From Stratiolaelaps scimitus (Eukaryota; Arthropoda; Arachnida; Mesostigmata; Laelapidae), in NCBI GenBank assembly GCA_019614645.1, contig JABWDB010000035.1, positions 2,480,001 through 2,544,000 on the forward strand: DNA of 64,000 bases, written 5' to 3'. The notes under the pieces were generated by a model. The model saw only the letters and a list, made by a program, of their open reading frames with translations, was not told the DNA's origin and ran no database searches. The position numbers and the translations under genes are program-made. This document shows, piece by piece, positions 1 through 13,500 of the stretch (its first letter is position 1; each line of letters begins with the position of its first letter).

Positions 1-2140
1 ATAGACCAGATAATCTATGAGAAATATATATAGATGAATAACTGCATGACAGTCGAGTTCATTGATCTCCGGCATCGATAGTTGTTGCATTGTCATTTTG
101 CATCCGGAGTTGCTTCTCAAATAGACTGCTCACCGATATCACTCGTCTCGCCTGCAGTTTTCTACTGACTATGCAAATTACTATAATTACTGCGGAGATC
201 GCAACGAAGGTCAGTACGTTTCGAACGAAATTCTCGACGACTCCGGAGAAATCTTCTTGCATACGGACCCGATCTGATTTGGGGCACTGTACTGCACCGG
301 GCATTTGGTTTAGTGCTTAGCGCACGGTCATCAACCTTTTTGATGAACAGGTCAAATACTATACTAGCTCCTCTGAACGATATTAAGTCAGCGACCTGCC
401 AAGGATTTCCAGATGTCCACCATTCACCCCGGAGTACGGGGATATTATCCAGCCGTGTGATGAAGTGGCGCCTCTGAGGGTGTCTCTAGAGCTCTCAAGA
501 TGAATAGAATGTTTTGTGCGTCTAAGATGCCAAGATTACCAGCGAGTCTTGATAGAGTGATTCAACCGGTGACTCACAGGTACCCGAGGTTTTCTCATGG
601 TGACAAGATGAAGTGTTTATGGTAGGAAGAAAACGTCAGACCAATCGAGTTCATTAACACGCTCGTTGCCTATAGTCCAGAGTCTTCTTCAAATAAACAA
701 GCCGGTTATATTCGATATACATACGTATATTTACGTATAATAGGCAGGCAGGCTGGAAGCAGATGACGTTGAATTGATGAAGGTCGTTATTCATGTCATA
801 TATCATCACATATCCACTTTCTCTACTGTTGGCGTGTTAACGCGAATCATGGAAGCACTATAGATTGCTGGTTGAAGATTATCATAACAGGTGAATCATG
901 CGGTAGCTCGTCCCTTCCTGCTCCTAAAGGTCGGCCTGGTACGCCTCTTATGCGTCGGGCAACAAATGGATTGAGAAAGGACCGTGCTGTGTCTATCAAC
1001 TTCGACAAAATATTCACGGATGATAGATAAGGTATGAGGTATGTTGTATGAGAAAGAAACCACATATAGAGAGAAGCCGTCCCTTTACTGATTACACTTC
1101 ATTCTATTTGTAGGTGCACTGCAAATGTTTCCCAGCCTGCTAATTCACTAGGAAACTTAAAGGTACAATATCTATCATTAAAACACTTCACGTTACACGG
1201 CCTTCGTAGAGCGAAGTTCTTGCCGACCGTAATCGTTGTTAGCTCGTCAATTTCCTTCTTTTCAATCTAGCTATTTAAAGAAACTAGTGAAGCCTCCGCA
1301 TGCCGGCATGCCAGTGTTCATCACCGAGTATATGAGCCCGAGTTCGCGCACCGTGATGCGTCAGGGTAATGTACATCTCTGTGCAGTTTTACGTGCTACG
1401 TTCTGTGTGGGTGGCTAGGTCACTTGCACAGCGGCGCGTGCAGAATCTTCAGGGAGGCTGATTCAAGGACGCGACATCAGGCCGAGCGCCCATCGCCACC
1501 TCCAACATCCTTAATTGTTCTCAGCACGAGAGACACAGCAGCAGGAGCAAGAGTGCTCCAACGAACGTAACGTATCTACCCGTCGTGCGGTGGTGCCGGC
1601 TTAGCAAGGATCACTCACTCAATGCTAAGGAGGAACAACGAGCGATGGGTCCCTACACACACACACATGTAGCAGAAACGATGGATTTCTCCGCAGCTGT
1701 TTACGTGCTGCATACTATTCCTTGGTTCCTCGTAACGTCATTTTCGTGGTTGAGGTGAAATGTCGGTGGTGAGGCCCAAAATGTCGCGGGGTCTACCCTT
1801 TGACGAGAAATGACGTGCGTACCGTAAGGACGTGCGTATTGGTTATCTAACAGAATGTATAATCATTTTTCATTGGCAATATTTACGTGCTGAAACGATT
1901 CGATTCCATAGGATGGAACATGCTAAGCGCCAGGCGTTGAGCGCCAACGGTTGAGCGCAACTGCAGAGTAGCATTTATGTAAAATAAATCATATCGCTGC
2001 CACCAGCCCAATCGATAGACCTTCAACCGTTTAGAACGTCAGTTATAGATATTTCATATATTATATATTGCTTCTCTAATTAATTAAAATAATATAAATA
2101 TTTCTTAAAACTATTCATTTGCCCCAGACGGCTTAGTTGC
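1..2140. other. No gene seen
   Basis: Unremarkable mixed-composition DNA. The open frames are short and resemble no protein I know. A CA-rich run lies near 1655. Confidence 0.6.
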
Positions 2141-2143
<3 letters not shown>

Positions 2144-2182
<39 letters not shown>

Positions 2183-2240
2183 ATGTGTGTAACTCAAACA
2201 ATATATATATATATATATATATATTGTATGTGTGTAACTC
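2144..2240. repeat. Duplicated compound microsatellite
   Basis: (AT)n followed by TTGTATGTGTGTAACTCAA occurs twice in a row, the copies differing mainly in the length of the AT run. Confidence 0.85.
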
Positions 2241-4384
2241 AACCTTGTGTCCATACTAGTTGAATCTACGAGAAGCGAGTCCGACGCATAATCGTTGCAG
2301 AGCATGGACCAAACATACTGCCCATGTACAATAGCTTAGCGGGAAATACCCGTTAAGCGGACGTCCGATTACTCTGAATCAAGTCCAGTTGGGGTTGATG
2401 CCCCCCTCGTCCGGGTCATCCCGGTGATCTGGGACAGGGCGGCCAAACTAAAACGCCGCCCATCGTGTCTCCTTTTTTCCTTTGTTTCGTCCTCACACAG
2501 TGGGCGGCTGTAGCTAAAGCAGGCGGCGAAATGATCGAACAATCCACTAATTGTTCTTGCTTCTTCTTCTTCTTCCTTCACTCAACTCATGAAGTTCGAG
2601 CCGTCCGCTCCCCAAGAACTACCGTCGCTATACTGCTCACCGGCAAGCTTGCACTTAATGTACATACGTTTGTATGCAAAGGGCGAGATCGAGCTCAGTA
2701 GGTCCATGGGCGGGTCATATCAGGCCACGACCCGGGGGTGACGCATTTGAGCAGTGTCGTCTCGTCGTCGCCACAGTCCTCATGCAGCTGCAAAAGAGAG
2801 AGAGACAGACAGAGAGCGAAAAACATTCCTTGACACCTTGTAGCCGTTCTACAACGTGTCTGGGGCGGTACAGCCCGTCTGCTATAGGAAACACTTAGAG
2901 TGAAATTCCATAGTGAACACTAGTGCGGGCAGGAACGGGGCCGGACGACCCCGTGGTTGCCGAGGCTACCACGGGTGCTCGCCAGTGTCCACTGTTCTGA
3001 AGTGGACACGACGAACTCGAATAAGCGCTGGTCGCCCGTGACGGCCCCGGGGGGGGTCCAGGCGAGAGTGATGTCGGGGAGTGCGCGTCGCAATTAGGGT
3101 AAGGGTAACAGTGACGCTAGTCGTAGTACACGATGAGGTGGTGGTGGTGGTAGCGCCGCTGGGGATGGCGGTACACGGAGGTGTCAGGGGGCCCTGAAGA
3201 TAGAATGGACAGCAGCCGCTGAGGCTACTGCTGCTCGAGGCACGCCTCGGCGTGCTGATATGCCGCACCTCGTTTGAGGCCTGACCGACGGAGCTTGCGC
3301 GTCTGGAGCGCCCCCCCCCCGCCCCGTCCGTCCAACGGTGTGGGCGGTTGTATGAGCTCTCGACTGTCGACTGTCCCCGCCTTCGTTGTTGAACCTTCGT
3401 TGTCGTTTTCCGTTCCTCCTCCCGCTCTGTGGGACTTGTCCATGTCGAGAGTTCCCTGCTTTTGGACGATGCGTGCGGCGGACGACCCGGGTACAGGTCG
3501 CTCTCGTCCAATACGGCTAGTGCTGCTGCGGCCGCTGAGAGAGAGAGAGAGAGAGAGAGAAGGGGAACATCGCCATCGACAGACAGACGACAATGTGGCG
3601 GACGCTGGGGTGCCCTGTGTGCACACCGAGGGGCGGTTTTTGCATTAATTGAACCGCCGCGCTGAGCACCGGCAGCTGAGGCAGATAGACGAGGATACAC
3701 ACACACACGTTGGCACTGTGCGTCGAGACGCACAACTTCGCTGGTATCAAGGACCCACCGAACGGCGGTAGTAGAAAAAAAAGGCACAGTTGGGGAAAAG
3801 CTACCCCAATCCCTCCGTGGGACACTTGTCTCTGTCGTTGCCGACTCCCCTTGGTACATCGAATACAGGCCATGTTGCCGATTCCTGTGTGGGCGTGAGT
3901 CAAATAATTTGCGAAGACAACCAACCGCGCCGAGGAGCTGTCATCGCTTGCTATTAGTCGTGCTTCCCTTGGAAAAGGAAAAACCACAGATGAAAATGCT
4001 ATGACTCGAACATTTACTGGACATGTTCGTTGTTGTGTACCGACAGCTGATCGCGGTAAAGGCGAAAATGATCAATCAATACTCCCCCGTCCAGATATCA
4101 CGTACGAGGTGGCCCCTGAACCCGTCGCACCTCACAGATCCCCTGATCATGTGATGTGTTCGGCGATCATTTATATAATAGATTATACAGCTTGCAATTA
4201 ATATATGCGCAGTTAACTTTGACAACACACCGTCGAGATTCTCCGCCCAAGCTGCTGCGAGAAAGTTATTGCACTACTTTAATTATTGATTATAATAGTA
4301 GTGTAATGTTAGATGCGTTGACAATTTAACTCATCAATCACTATTGAAACATCTTTCTCTTATATGTATATATATTTTTTTTCG

Positions 4385-4443
4385 AGCTGACTCTCAGCTG
4401 TTCCCCTATCTGACTGGCCTCAGCTCTTAACCTTTAGGTATTA

Positions 4444-4445
<2 letters not shown>
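4385..4445 (-). mobile_element. Dispersed retroposon 3'-end repeat, copy 1
   Basis: This 61-bp sequence (AGCTGACTCTCAGCTG to GGTATTAC on the plus strand) matches 34225-34285 with two differences. The plus-strand T-run at its left is a poly(A) tail if the element is read on the minus strand. It is followed immediately by a (TA)n tract. Confidence 0.75.

Positions 4446-4487
<42 letters not shown>
4446..4487. repeat. (TA)n microsatellite
   Basis: Uninterrupted TA dinucleotides directly after retroposon copy 1. Confidence 0.97.
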
Positions 4488-4488
<1 letters not shown>

Positions 4489-7023
4489 CCATATTTTTAA
4501 AGGCTAGTGCAGACTAGACGCTGAGCCTGTCCACAGTCCCCAATGCATATTGCCGCACCCTACGATATTTCTGGGGATGATAATAGCTCCACAATGACTT
4601 GTGGAAGAGTCGGGCCCATTCAGCTGTGATAGTCAGGCAAGAAATATAATGCACATTTTTAGGTGTCGACTTACTCCGACCACCAGTACTATATAATCAG
4701 TTCTCGCTGCTACTTATGCTGGTTGGGCCCAACTCATGATGCGCGTATTAGCGTTACGCCGTTATCATCGTTGGGAGCAGGGGCAGCAGCAGCGGTGAGG
4801 GCCTGCTGCGGTTCCCAGTTCTGGGGTCATTCGTCACCACTTCTTCTTCTATTACGTCTCCTGCCAATCTCTTTTGCTTCGCCCTCTTCCTCCTATCCTG
4901 AAATCCCACTATATCTTCTTTTAATGGATCAGCAGGTTCATAAAAACTATACCATCCCCAGCACCACTACGGACGGTCAGTCCAAACCATGTCTATTAAC
5001 AGCAGCAGTCGGTTGGGGCGACAGCGGCCGACACCTACGTGTTTCGCCGAGAAGTCACATTGGCCTAGGCAGGACGTGTAATATTATAAATAGTTGTTAC
5101 ACTACGACGTAAACGTGTCTCCCGACTGAACAGATGTGGGAGGTCAAACAACTTTTGGCCTCTCTTTTTGCCGACTAGCGCCAATTTCCTCCAGCAGTTG
5201 TGGAATGACGAGAAAGTGTAGGGCTGGTCGGGGATTGTGGGTGGCGGTCGTGGGCAGATGTGTACAGTCTCTGGAACCCACTCTGACCATCAAACTCTCG
5301 CACTCAGCTCAGTACAGAATTGCACCGCTTCATAGTAGTGACCGCCTCAACGGGGAAAAGGAGTACTGCGGCGGACGTTAGGCGGCCACATGGCCGAAGG
5401 ACATCACAGGGGGAGAGAAACTTCGCAGGTGGGATGGAGGTGAGCGGGGCGGGCGGGCGGGCAGGCCCCAGGGGTAGTTAGAGAGAAAACTGGTCTGACA
5501 CCACGAAGAAGATAACTGAACAGGACAGCGGAGGAGGACAGCGCAGAGAGAATTGGGGGGGGGGGGGTTCTCAATGGTGGCCACCAGCACCGTCGCCTCA
5601 GAAGCAAGCTGAAAAGAGAGCTCTAGAGTTCCAGCTTGGTCGGCGGCAGAGGGGGTGGAGGTGTGCGTTGGAGAGTCGACGTTCGTCTGGTGCTTGGCCA
5701 GGCGCCACTGAGTTTCACTTGTGCCTCTGGCCCTCCATGCGTTGCCCTGTTCTAGCCCCGATTGGCTGTTCATTCATACGCACTCTATTATAGCGTCGAG
5801 TGCCAACGGTGGCTGGGGTAGCTGAAGACGCTTTTTCAGGAAACAGAGAAAGAGGCAGAAAGAAAAAAAGGGAGATTGAGAGAGCGAGAGAGAAAGTAGC
5901 CAACGAACGAATGCTCCAACGTATAGTATAGAAACACGAAGCCTGCTGAAATGAAGCCGTCCAGTGAGTGTCTGATCGTAGCTTGAAAGCGACCACCGCT
6001 CACTGCTGTCACGCCGGTAACAGAGCGAGAAGGGAAATATACGGGAGGAGACGGAAGAGCCGAGCTAGGGGCGGAACAGAACATGCCAAAGAAAACCGAG
6101 GGAAGCCCATTGAGGTGGGTAAACTTTTGGGAAAAGGGGACAGTGAAGGAGCCACAATAGAATGGCGCCCCTTGTTGAAAATTAGATAACCGTTGGAACC
6201 TGCTGGATAACCGTTTTTAGAGTCGAAAGCGAGCGCTGAGCCGATCTTCGATCCACGCTGGTTCTGGCAGCCACCACCCACACACACACACGCACATATA
6301 CAGCGCCCACATCACCCGTCACATGCTCAAGACTCTCGCCGGCAACTCGTTGCTACCATCCCAAAGCGTTTGATAGTGGCCACCATCCTAAAGGAAATGC
6401 ACAGGCCACAAACGCAGGCCGTACACAGCGCACTTACTTTCAGCTCTAAGGCACCTCCGTGCGTTGTGTGTCGAAGGAAGGTTGAATCGTCCACGGTGTA
6501 TCGTCGGCCAAAGCTACAGTTTCGTTGGTAAGTCTGCAGCTACCTGCGCAGCGGCGGCATCCAGCAGCTGTGCGTCAGCTCCGTAGTCCAACATGGCTGC
6601 AGCGCCCGCCGTCTTTCGTGCATCTGCGAGCAGTTTTTGCACAATTAGGAGAGCACTAATACCGCGCGCTACAGCCAGCGCGTGCGGAGTAGTGCAAAAG
6701 CAACGTAATAGCAAGCCGCGAGAGTAAAGCAGAGAACGTGCGACCGGCTGCACGATGCTGTCGTCACCACCGCTAGCCACGACGTAGCATCCTTTCTTTC
6801 TCTTCTTGGCTCTTGGTCTTTTTCCGTTAGAAAACTCCCGGGAGGAGGTCGCGAACCGAGCGAGAACAGGGTGAAAGCCGACAACAAATGCAGTGCGCTT
6901 CTGCTGTTGCTGCTGCTGCTACCCGGATCTTCAGAAAGCCTCGTCTAACAACGTGGGAATTAGCACAGGAAATCTGAATGGTCCTCCCAACGAAGGAAGG
7001 CTGGCTAGTCGGGCGTCGAGTGT

Positions 7024-7059
7024 GTTTACTTTTAACTGCTAAAAGTGTTAAAAGTAAAC
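7024..7059. repeat. Hairpin with 13-bp perfect stem
   Basis: GTTTACTTTTAAC and GTTAAAAGTAAAC flank a 10-nt loop at the lower edge of a GC-rich patch. Function unknown. Confidence 0.8.
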
Positions 7060-7535
7060 CTTCTTGAGGGGGCCATTTACGGAATGGTCGTAGTCGAAAA
7101 CTTTGGTCGATATGCTATTACGAGAGGCCGAATTATATAAGTCTTGGTAACAGATTTCACGGGAAGCATTTTTTCTTGATCTCTATAAATTGTGTGGTCA
7201 TAACCCGGCTGGAGCTTGTTGTCTCTGACAGTTGATACTGTGTGTCTAGTAGCTTCGACAGAGGTAGATATGTAGATATCCGAGAAGATTTTTGCGGTTT
7301 CTCTTCATCATTATATAGGACGTGATAATATAATAGCACTCGAACACTATATTGAACAAACAGTTTTCGTAGTAATACTAGGCTACACAGCTTGAAATCG
7401 GCAATTTGCAGCTGCCGAATCTGCAAAACAATCTAATGTCTGCAGGCGGTGTTTATAACATTGCTTCTATTCATCGATTCTACTGAGAATTAACTGCTCA
7501 TTTTAGCCAGCGATACATTATATAACCGGCAACAG

Positions 7536-7536
<1 letters not shown>

Positions 7537-7580
<44 letters not shown>
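7537..7580. repeat. (TA)n microsatellite
   Basis: Uninterrupted TA dinucleotides between an AT-rich stretch and a GC-rich patch. Confidence 0.97.
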
Positions 7581-7584
<4 letters not shown>

Positions 7585-10500
7585 GAAATGTACATATGAG
7601 GTGCAACCTGTCAAACGACGAAGTTAGTTCCCAACCAGTTCACCGGCAACACATGACGCCATCAACTTTCCGCCTTGCTATCTCATTCTTCCCTATCTAC
7701 CATATGTCCGTCATTCGATGTGGCCGTATCTGGAAGTCCACGCCCCATCGGAAGTCCTACATCGTCGCCTCCCACGCTGCAGTCAACCAGTTGGCGTTAC
7801 GTTTATTCTCGCACCGCTTTGCGTCGTCCTGGCTGCCGTTGTCCGTGCACCCGTGGCGACAGCGGTCGGACGAGGCCACGAGGAACGAAATGCTGACGCA
7901 TTCCAGATGAGTTGCTGATGATAATGCTATGCAGCAGGAGGAGGCGGTCATCGGCAATTGGAAATCAGTTAGGCGCTTTGGCGTTCGGTGAGGGCCTTTT
8001 CGGCGGCGCTGTTGCCAAATGCCACTCGGCCGCCCGGCATTGCCGTCTTCGTATTCGCTGATCGCAGAGTACAGTTGACTGGCCACCGCTCGGTCCTAAA
8101 TAGCTGTCACTCCCGTCATTCGTACGGGTCCTGCTGCTTTGCAAAAGCCGTGCTTTGCCTTGGCCGGCGTGGACACCTGCCGGCCGGCACCTACAGCTCA
8201 GGGATCTTCGCAGCTGGGGAGAGAGAGGGATCCACTATGGCCAGCATTGCCCCTTCGCCGTTAACCGATAGAGGGTGGCAGGCCAGATGGTAGTAGACTT
8301 CGAGACCGGTTCCTCGTTCATCGATCAGGACACTGGCAAGGGCTCGCTGCAGCAGCTTGCTCTCTGTTGGTCTAGCTCTCGCTGGCTGACTGACCCCGAA
8401 CGCCTACCTACGCCCGATTGAATTTTTCCCGCCACCAGACCAAATCCACCCATCGTCGTACAGCGTGCTACGTGCGTCGAAGTGAACGACACGTTCATGG
8501 CAAACGGGGTCCACCTTTTACGGCGAAAAGAAAAAGCGATGACAGACGCGCGCGTTGCCGTTCTTGTTCAGAGTTCTTGTTCGCCCGCGTGCTTCTATTC
8601 TTCGAGCATCGCCACCGCCTGCCGCCATCATGTGGACCGATTTCGCCTTGTTATACAGGTGCCAAATTGAAGGCGATCGTGGATCCGGAAGGAGGAGGGC
8701 GGCGTTGGAGCTGGATACGTGCAACAATCTGCAGCTCCCACTCGGTTGGTGCCATCTGAACTCCTAAACCCTCCTTCTGACTAGGTGCTTGCCTATCAGA
8801 ACGCACTTGCATTCTGTGTATGTGTATAGCGTCGATTCTGGCTAGCGTACTCTCGTGCTGATGTGGCCATCTTGTTCGTTGTTGACGGTTAATCGAATTG
8901 TCATGATTGAGAAATGGTTGACATCAAATAGACATCTTTCCCTTCAACATTGCCCTGGCTGCTCCCCTTGACAACGACAACTCGTTCTCCGGCGTTCGTC
9001 AGCCCCCGCCGATACGCACAGACAAAAATCCTTATTGCTCACATCGTTACTCTTGTAGCTCGGCCCTCTGTACGCCTCTGGCTGCATTTACATTTTTGCC
9101 CGGAATTCAATCCGATAGCAACGATGACCGTTGTTACCTCCACAAGTCCGTGGTAGAGCTATTACTTTAGGTTCGTATGATTACAATATCATATTGCATT
9201 CGTACGGCAAACTAGCAAACTGGCCCGCGCCCATATACGAGATGGCTGACGCGTAAGCTACCCCGAATACGATGAGATATTCCGCCCAAACGACTACCAA
9301 CCAATTAAGCAAATAACAATACGCCGTTGAGGATGCCTGCTTAAGCACGTGCGGCACGGGTTGTCTCTCTTTACGATCGGCAGATAAATACATATGCTGA
9401 ATATGACGAGAATCCGAATGGCAAAGCCGAGGAGTCAAGAAGTCGATCTCTACAGTTGACGCTCTACTTCTCCCCTGGTCATTTCCGCTTGGTCAGATTG
9501 TCCAAATCTAAATGAAGACAATGTATAATACAACGCATCGGAAAAGATCACGATGATAATGATGCTGTTCCGTAGGTTACACTGAACGGTTAGTGCGAAA
9601 TGTCCAGGTGTGCACGTGCGATCTAGCCACAAAATCACAACGTTAGCTATATACCCAAATCATTCGCTAATTCATCATCTCTGTATAAAACAATTTGCTC
9701 ACGAAGCCGTAATAGAACACATGTATAGATCCTGCCAGTACGCCCTGTAAGTAGTGACAACATGATATCTCACTGGCATCTCTTTCGTGTGTGTGTCGTC
9801 ACTTCTAAATATAGACACTATAATATGGATGAGTCTGAACGAGCGATGAAACACCGAATAAAATTCTCCTACGTAATCGTGTATCCAAATCCTATTGTAT
9901 CCGTTCGCATACGCGTATAGCTCAACTTCGCACAGCCTCCTCACACTTCGAATAGCTTCGCCGATCAAGTGACACAGCATATACTATCAAAGGCGCGAGG
10001 CCGCGTCGACTTAACCAGATTCGAAGTTTTCAATATGAGACACGAGACGGCAATCCCTTAGCTTCCCATAGCCGCTATGTAGTCCGCGTTCCGAATGGCT
10101 TTCTTCGTGGACGATACCGTCGTTCGATGGAAGTGTTTTTCTGCTCAGCTACGATCCGTTCGCCGCCGCCGCCGCCGACGACGATGACTACAACTTCCAT
10201 AGCACGAGCGGGCGAGAGAGAGAGAGAAATCGAGGCGTATCCACTTGATCTTTCGGCGTATGGTCACACCAATTGAATCGGACGACGATATCATCGATAC
10301 ATCAACCTTCATCGTCACCGGATTCCGTTCTATTGTGGCCACTATTGATGCAGTATGGGCCTCGGCCGCTCACACCAAACCGATGTGGCAACCTCACGCA
10401 GCATCGGCAGCTGAGCGAGTTCGCCACGTAATCTTCGACCACGTAAATTGTTACGTTGCCCCAGGTATAGCACCCCCGCACCCCCCGTTACCGCCTGCTT

Positions 10501-13500
10501 GCTGCCCCGTTTCTGTCTGCTGCTGATGTTGGCACGCTAGGCCAATGCGCACAGAATGCACAATCGGTCGACCCAGTGGTAGTGGCACCGGTGGTAATGG
10601 TTATCCACACTAACACAAAGGGCAGCTCACACGATGAACGTAAGGTTTCGGCAAGGGTGAGGTCGAATACGAGCACGCTAGGGGCTGGCGCAGGCCACCG
10701 GGTCGCCGCATCGGTCGCCACCGATATTGGCGTGGACGGCACGGAAACGGCTTCCAATGCAGCACCTGCAGCCATAGTCCTTCCTCTCAGTGTTATCCGT
10801 CGTGGCCGACGTCAGCATGGCATAGACGTCGCCGAGGTTGTCTGTTGGCCAGCTCGGCTACATACGGTGCTGGCGCACCGTGCTAATGGGGCTGGGCATC
10901 AATGCGGCGACGCCCCACCGTGCTGAGTTTGTGCGCCGTCTCCTGTACACGCAGGAGACAAACAAAACGTGCATACCCATCCAGCATACATACGTAGAGC
11001 TCTACGGGCGTCCGCCATTAGATCCCTTTACGTTCGAATGCAAGTCGAATATACAATACGAGTACAAATATTGTCGAACATTAACGTATTATTATTATAT
11101 AAGTAGCCTTAGTATATATGCTGTGCATGCTGTGGGACCGCTCGTGTACGGCGGTCAGTCAGATGCTAGTCCAAAACCTTCTCTGTTCACCGACGAACAT
11201 AGACATATCAACACACACACACACACATTCGCCCACCCACGAACACATAATAGATTAGGTAGGTATTGACCGGGACAGAGTCACATGAAGGATGTCGGTG
11301 TTTGGTGCGGACCACACAACGGTCGTTATTGCTCATGGCCCATGAGCCTGACCCGGCCTGATCTCGTCGGGTTCCTACAAGCGAGCAATTGGTCGTACTG
11401 CGCGTACAGAGCGCTGTACGATCGGCCTTTGTATCTGAAGCTGTGGGGAGGAAATAACCATTTTATGTTAATATTTACGCCCGAACGGCCTTAGCCAAAG
11501 CTGCAAATGAGGAATTGCAAATGGAGATCGGGGAAACTAGTACAACGACCGGCTGGTCGCTTATACGAGCTAGCCAGCATAAAGCTGCCGACTTGAACCA
11601 TCTATCTGGACAATGCACATAAGTACAATAGCTGGACAACACTTGATAAATATATTGTAGATAGAAATACAGAACGAGTCGAAAGTCCCCCGCCTCCCAT
11701 CGTCCATCGGCTATTTGTCGCGAGCATATGACTCGATGAAAAAGATCTCGTCGCCAACTTATGGCCAAATGTAATTGGGACGATATCGACAACACATGCG
11801 TGGGTTAGCTGGTTAGCTCGGTGGAACGTTTCCTGCTGGTTGCATTGTACCTTCGATAGAGAGGCGTGGCCATTTACTGTCAGACTGTGAACAAGTCCAG
11901 CTCACACTGACGTGCTGCGAGTTGCCGTCAACGATGTTTTCAGCATCGAATGCCATTTTGTATTGTGAACATTCAACTCGAACAAATACATCGCTGGCTA
12001 ACGTATGATGGAATGATAGTGCGTGGGCGCGTACGAGCGAGCTGGAGACGTCTCGAAACAACAACGCATATGTCGTTTGGATGAAACTACGAACAACACC
12101 TGCTGGGATACGCTCGGGGAATAGTCGACCTCTTCAACATGACGGCACTTGATTGAAGTATCCAAAAAATCTATAACAATCTCTATTATTGTTAATATTA
12201 TCATGAGTTTACAAACATCCCAGTCTCTTCGACAGTGAGGCGTACTCGTATTGTGTGTAGGACAACTATGTCTTCTACAGCCTGCCTGCGTTCTGCACAA
12301 CGTTGTTCAACCTTAACCGCACACTTTTATATGTCGGGGAAGCCGTTCATTAGCTATGAACTCCGTTCGACCCCTTAACAGTCTACGCGATAAGCTGTTC
12401 TTCCTGCTTGGTTTCGACTCAGGCATCTAAGGGCGGAATATGTTACAGACATGAAGCATCATTTCAAACTGACCGAACAATGCAACCTGCTCCTGCCCAA
12501 TGCCGTGACAATTTTATAGATGAAAACACAGCGGAAGCCGTTTTTCGAGTTGCCGACGTAGATGCCACTGTACCGTTCGTACAGGTGCCCCGTATGGCAC
12601 CTGTCTAGAAATGACACGCGTTTGCTGTTCGCAACATTCGGTACAGTAGATTCATTTCAAAACGAAAAGAACGAACGCCATTTGCGCCTAAACAACGGCC
12701 TACCCCTTCGATAACAAGAAATAGTCAGAGGGACATCGTCTAGCCTCGTCATATATCCACTCCGTTTTTTATCTCCCGTGTTTTACCTCCGTTACCGCCA
12801 GTGTTACCTCCACTTCTACCTCTACATAGAGATCATGGTCTTCCTTTTTCTCCTGGCCCCCTCGTCCCCCTTCGACAACGCCCATCTGCCTCGCGCGCGA
12901 TCTGCTGATGTCCGCCAATGCGTACACTTTCACTGTTCCAAGCGCCTTCGCAAGCATTGCTACTTGCAACAGACTGTCGGACCGTCAAACAGGCCCGAGT
13001 ATGAGGTGGACGTGAATAGGCCACCAGGCTCCCGCTCCCACTTCTGACAACAGCGGATATCGTGGGCGGCAACCACAACGACGACGACCGCGGCGGCGGC
13101 CTGATCTCCCATGATTTGGTCGGCCTCGTCATCAAGGGGCGTCTCGAACGGGAACGACGAGACACGAACCAGAGAACGACTCGACTGGGGTTGCGGCTAA
13201 CGCAGAGCAGGCGCGCTCTGGTGGAATGTTGTTTTGTCGCTGGATCGGTCCAACGATTTCGTGAATTTACTCTGCCGCCCGCTCCCTAGCCGTAATCTGC
13301 TCAGCTGTCAGCACGCGCAGATTATATGAGTAGAAACACGTATAGATACATGTAGACAAACACATAGATAGATAGGTATTATAGATATACATATATTATA
13401 GCTAAACAGACTCGGGTGGAGCGGGCGGTTATCAGCAGTGCGCGCGATACAACTGAAATGACCTCGGGGATCGGCATCGTTGTGTGCCGCGACGTACATG

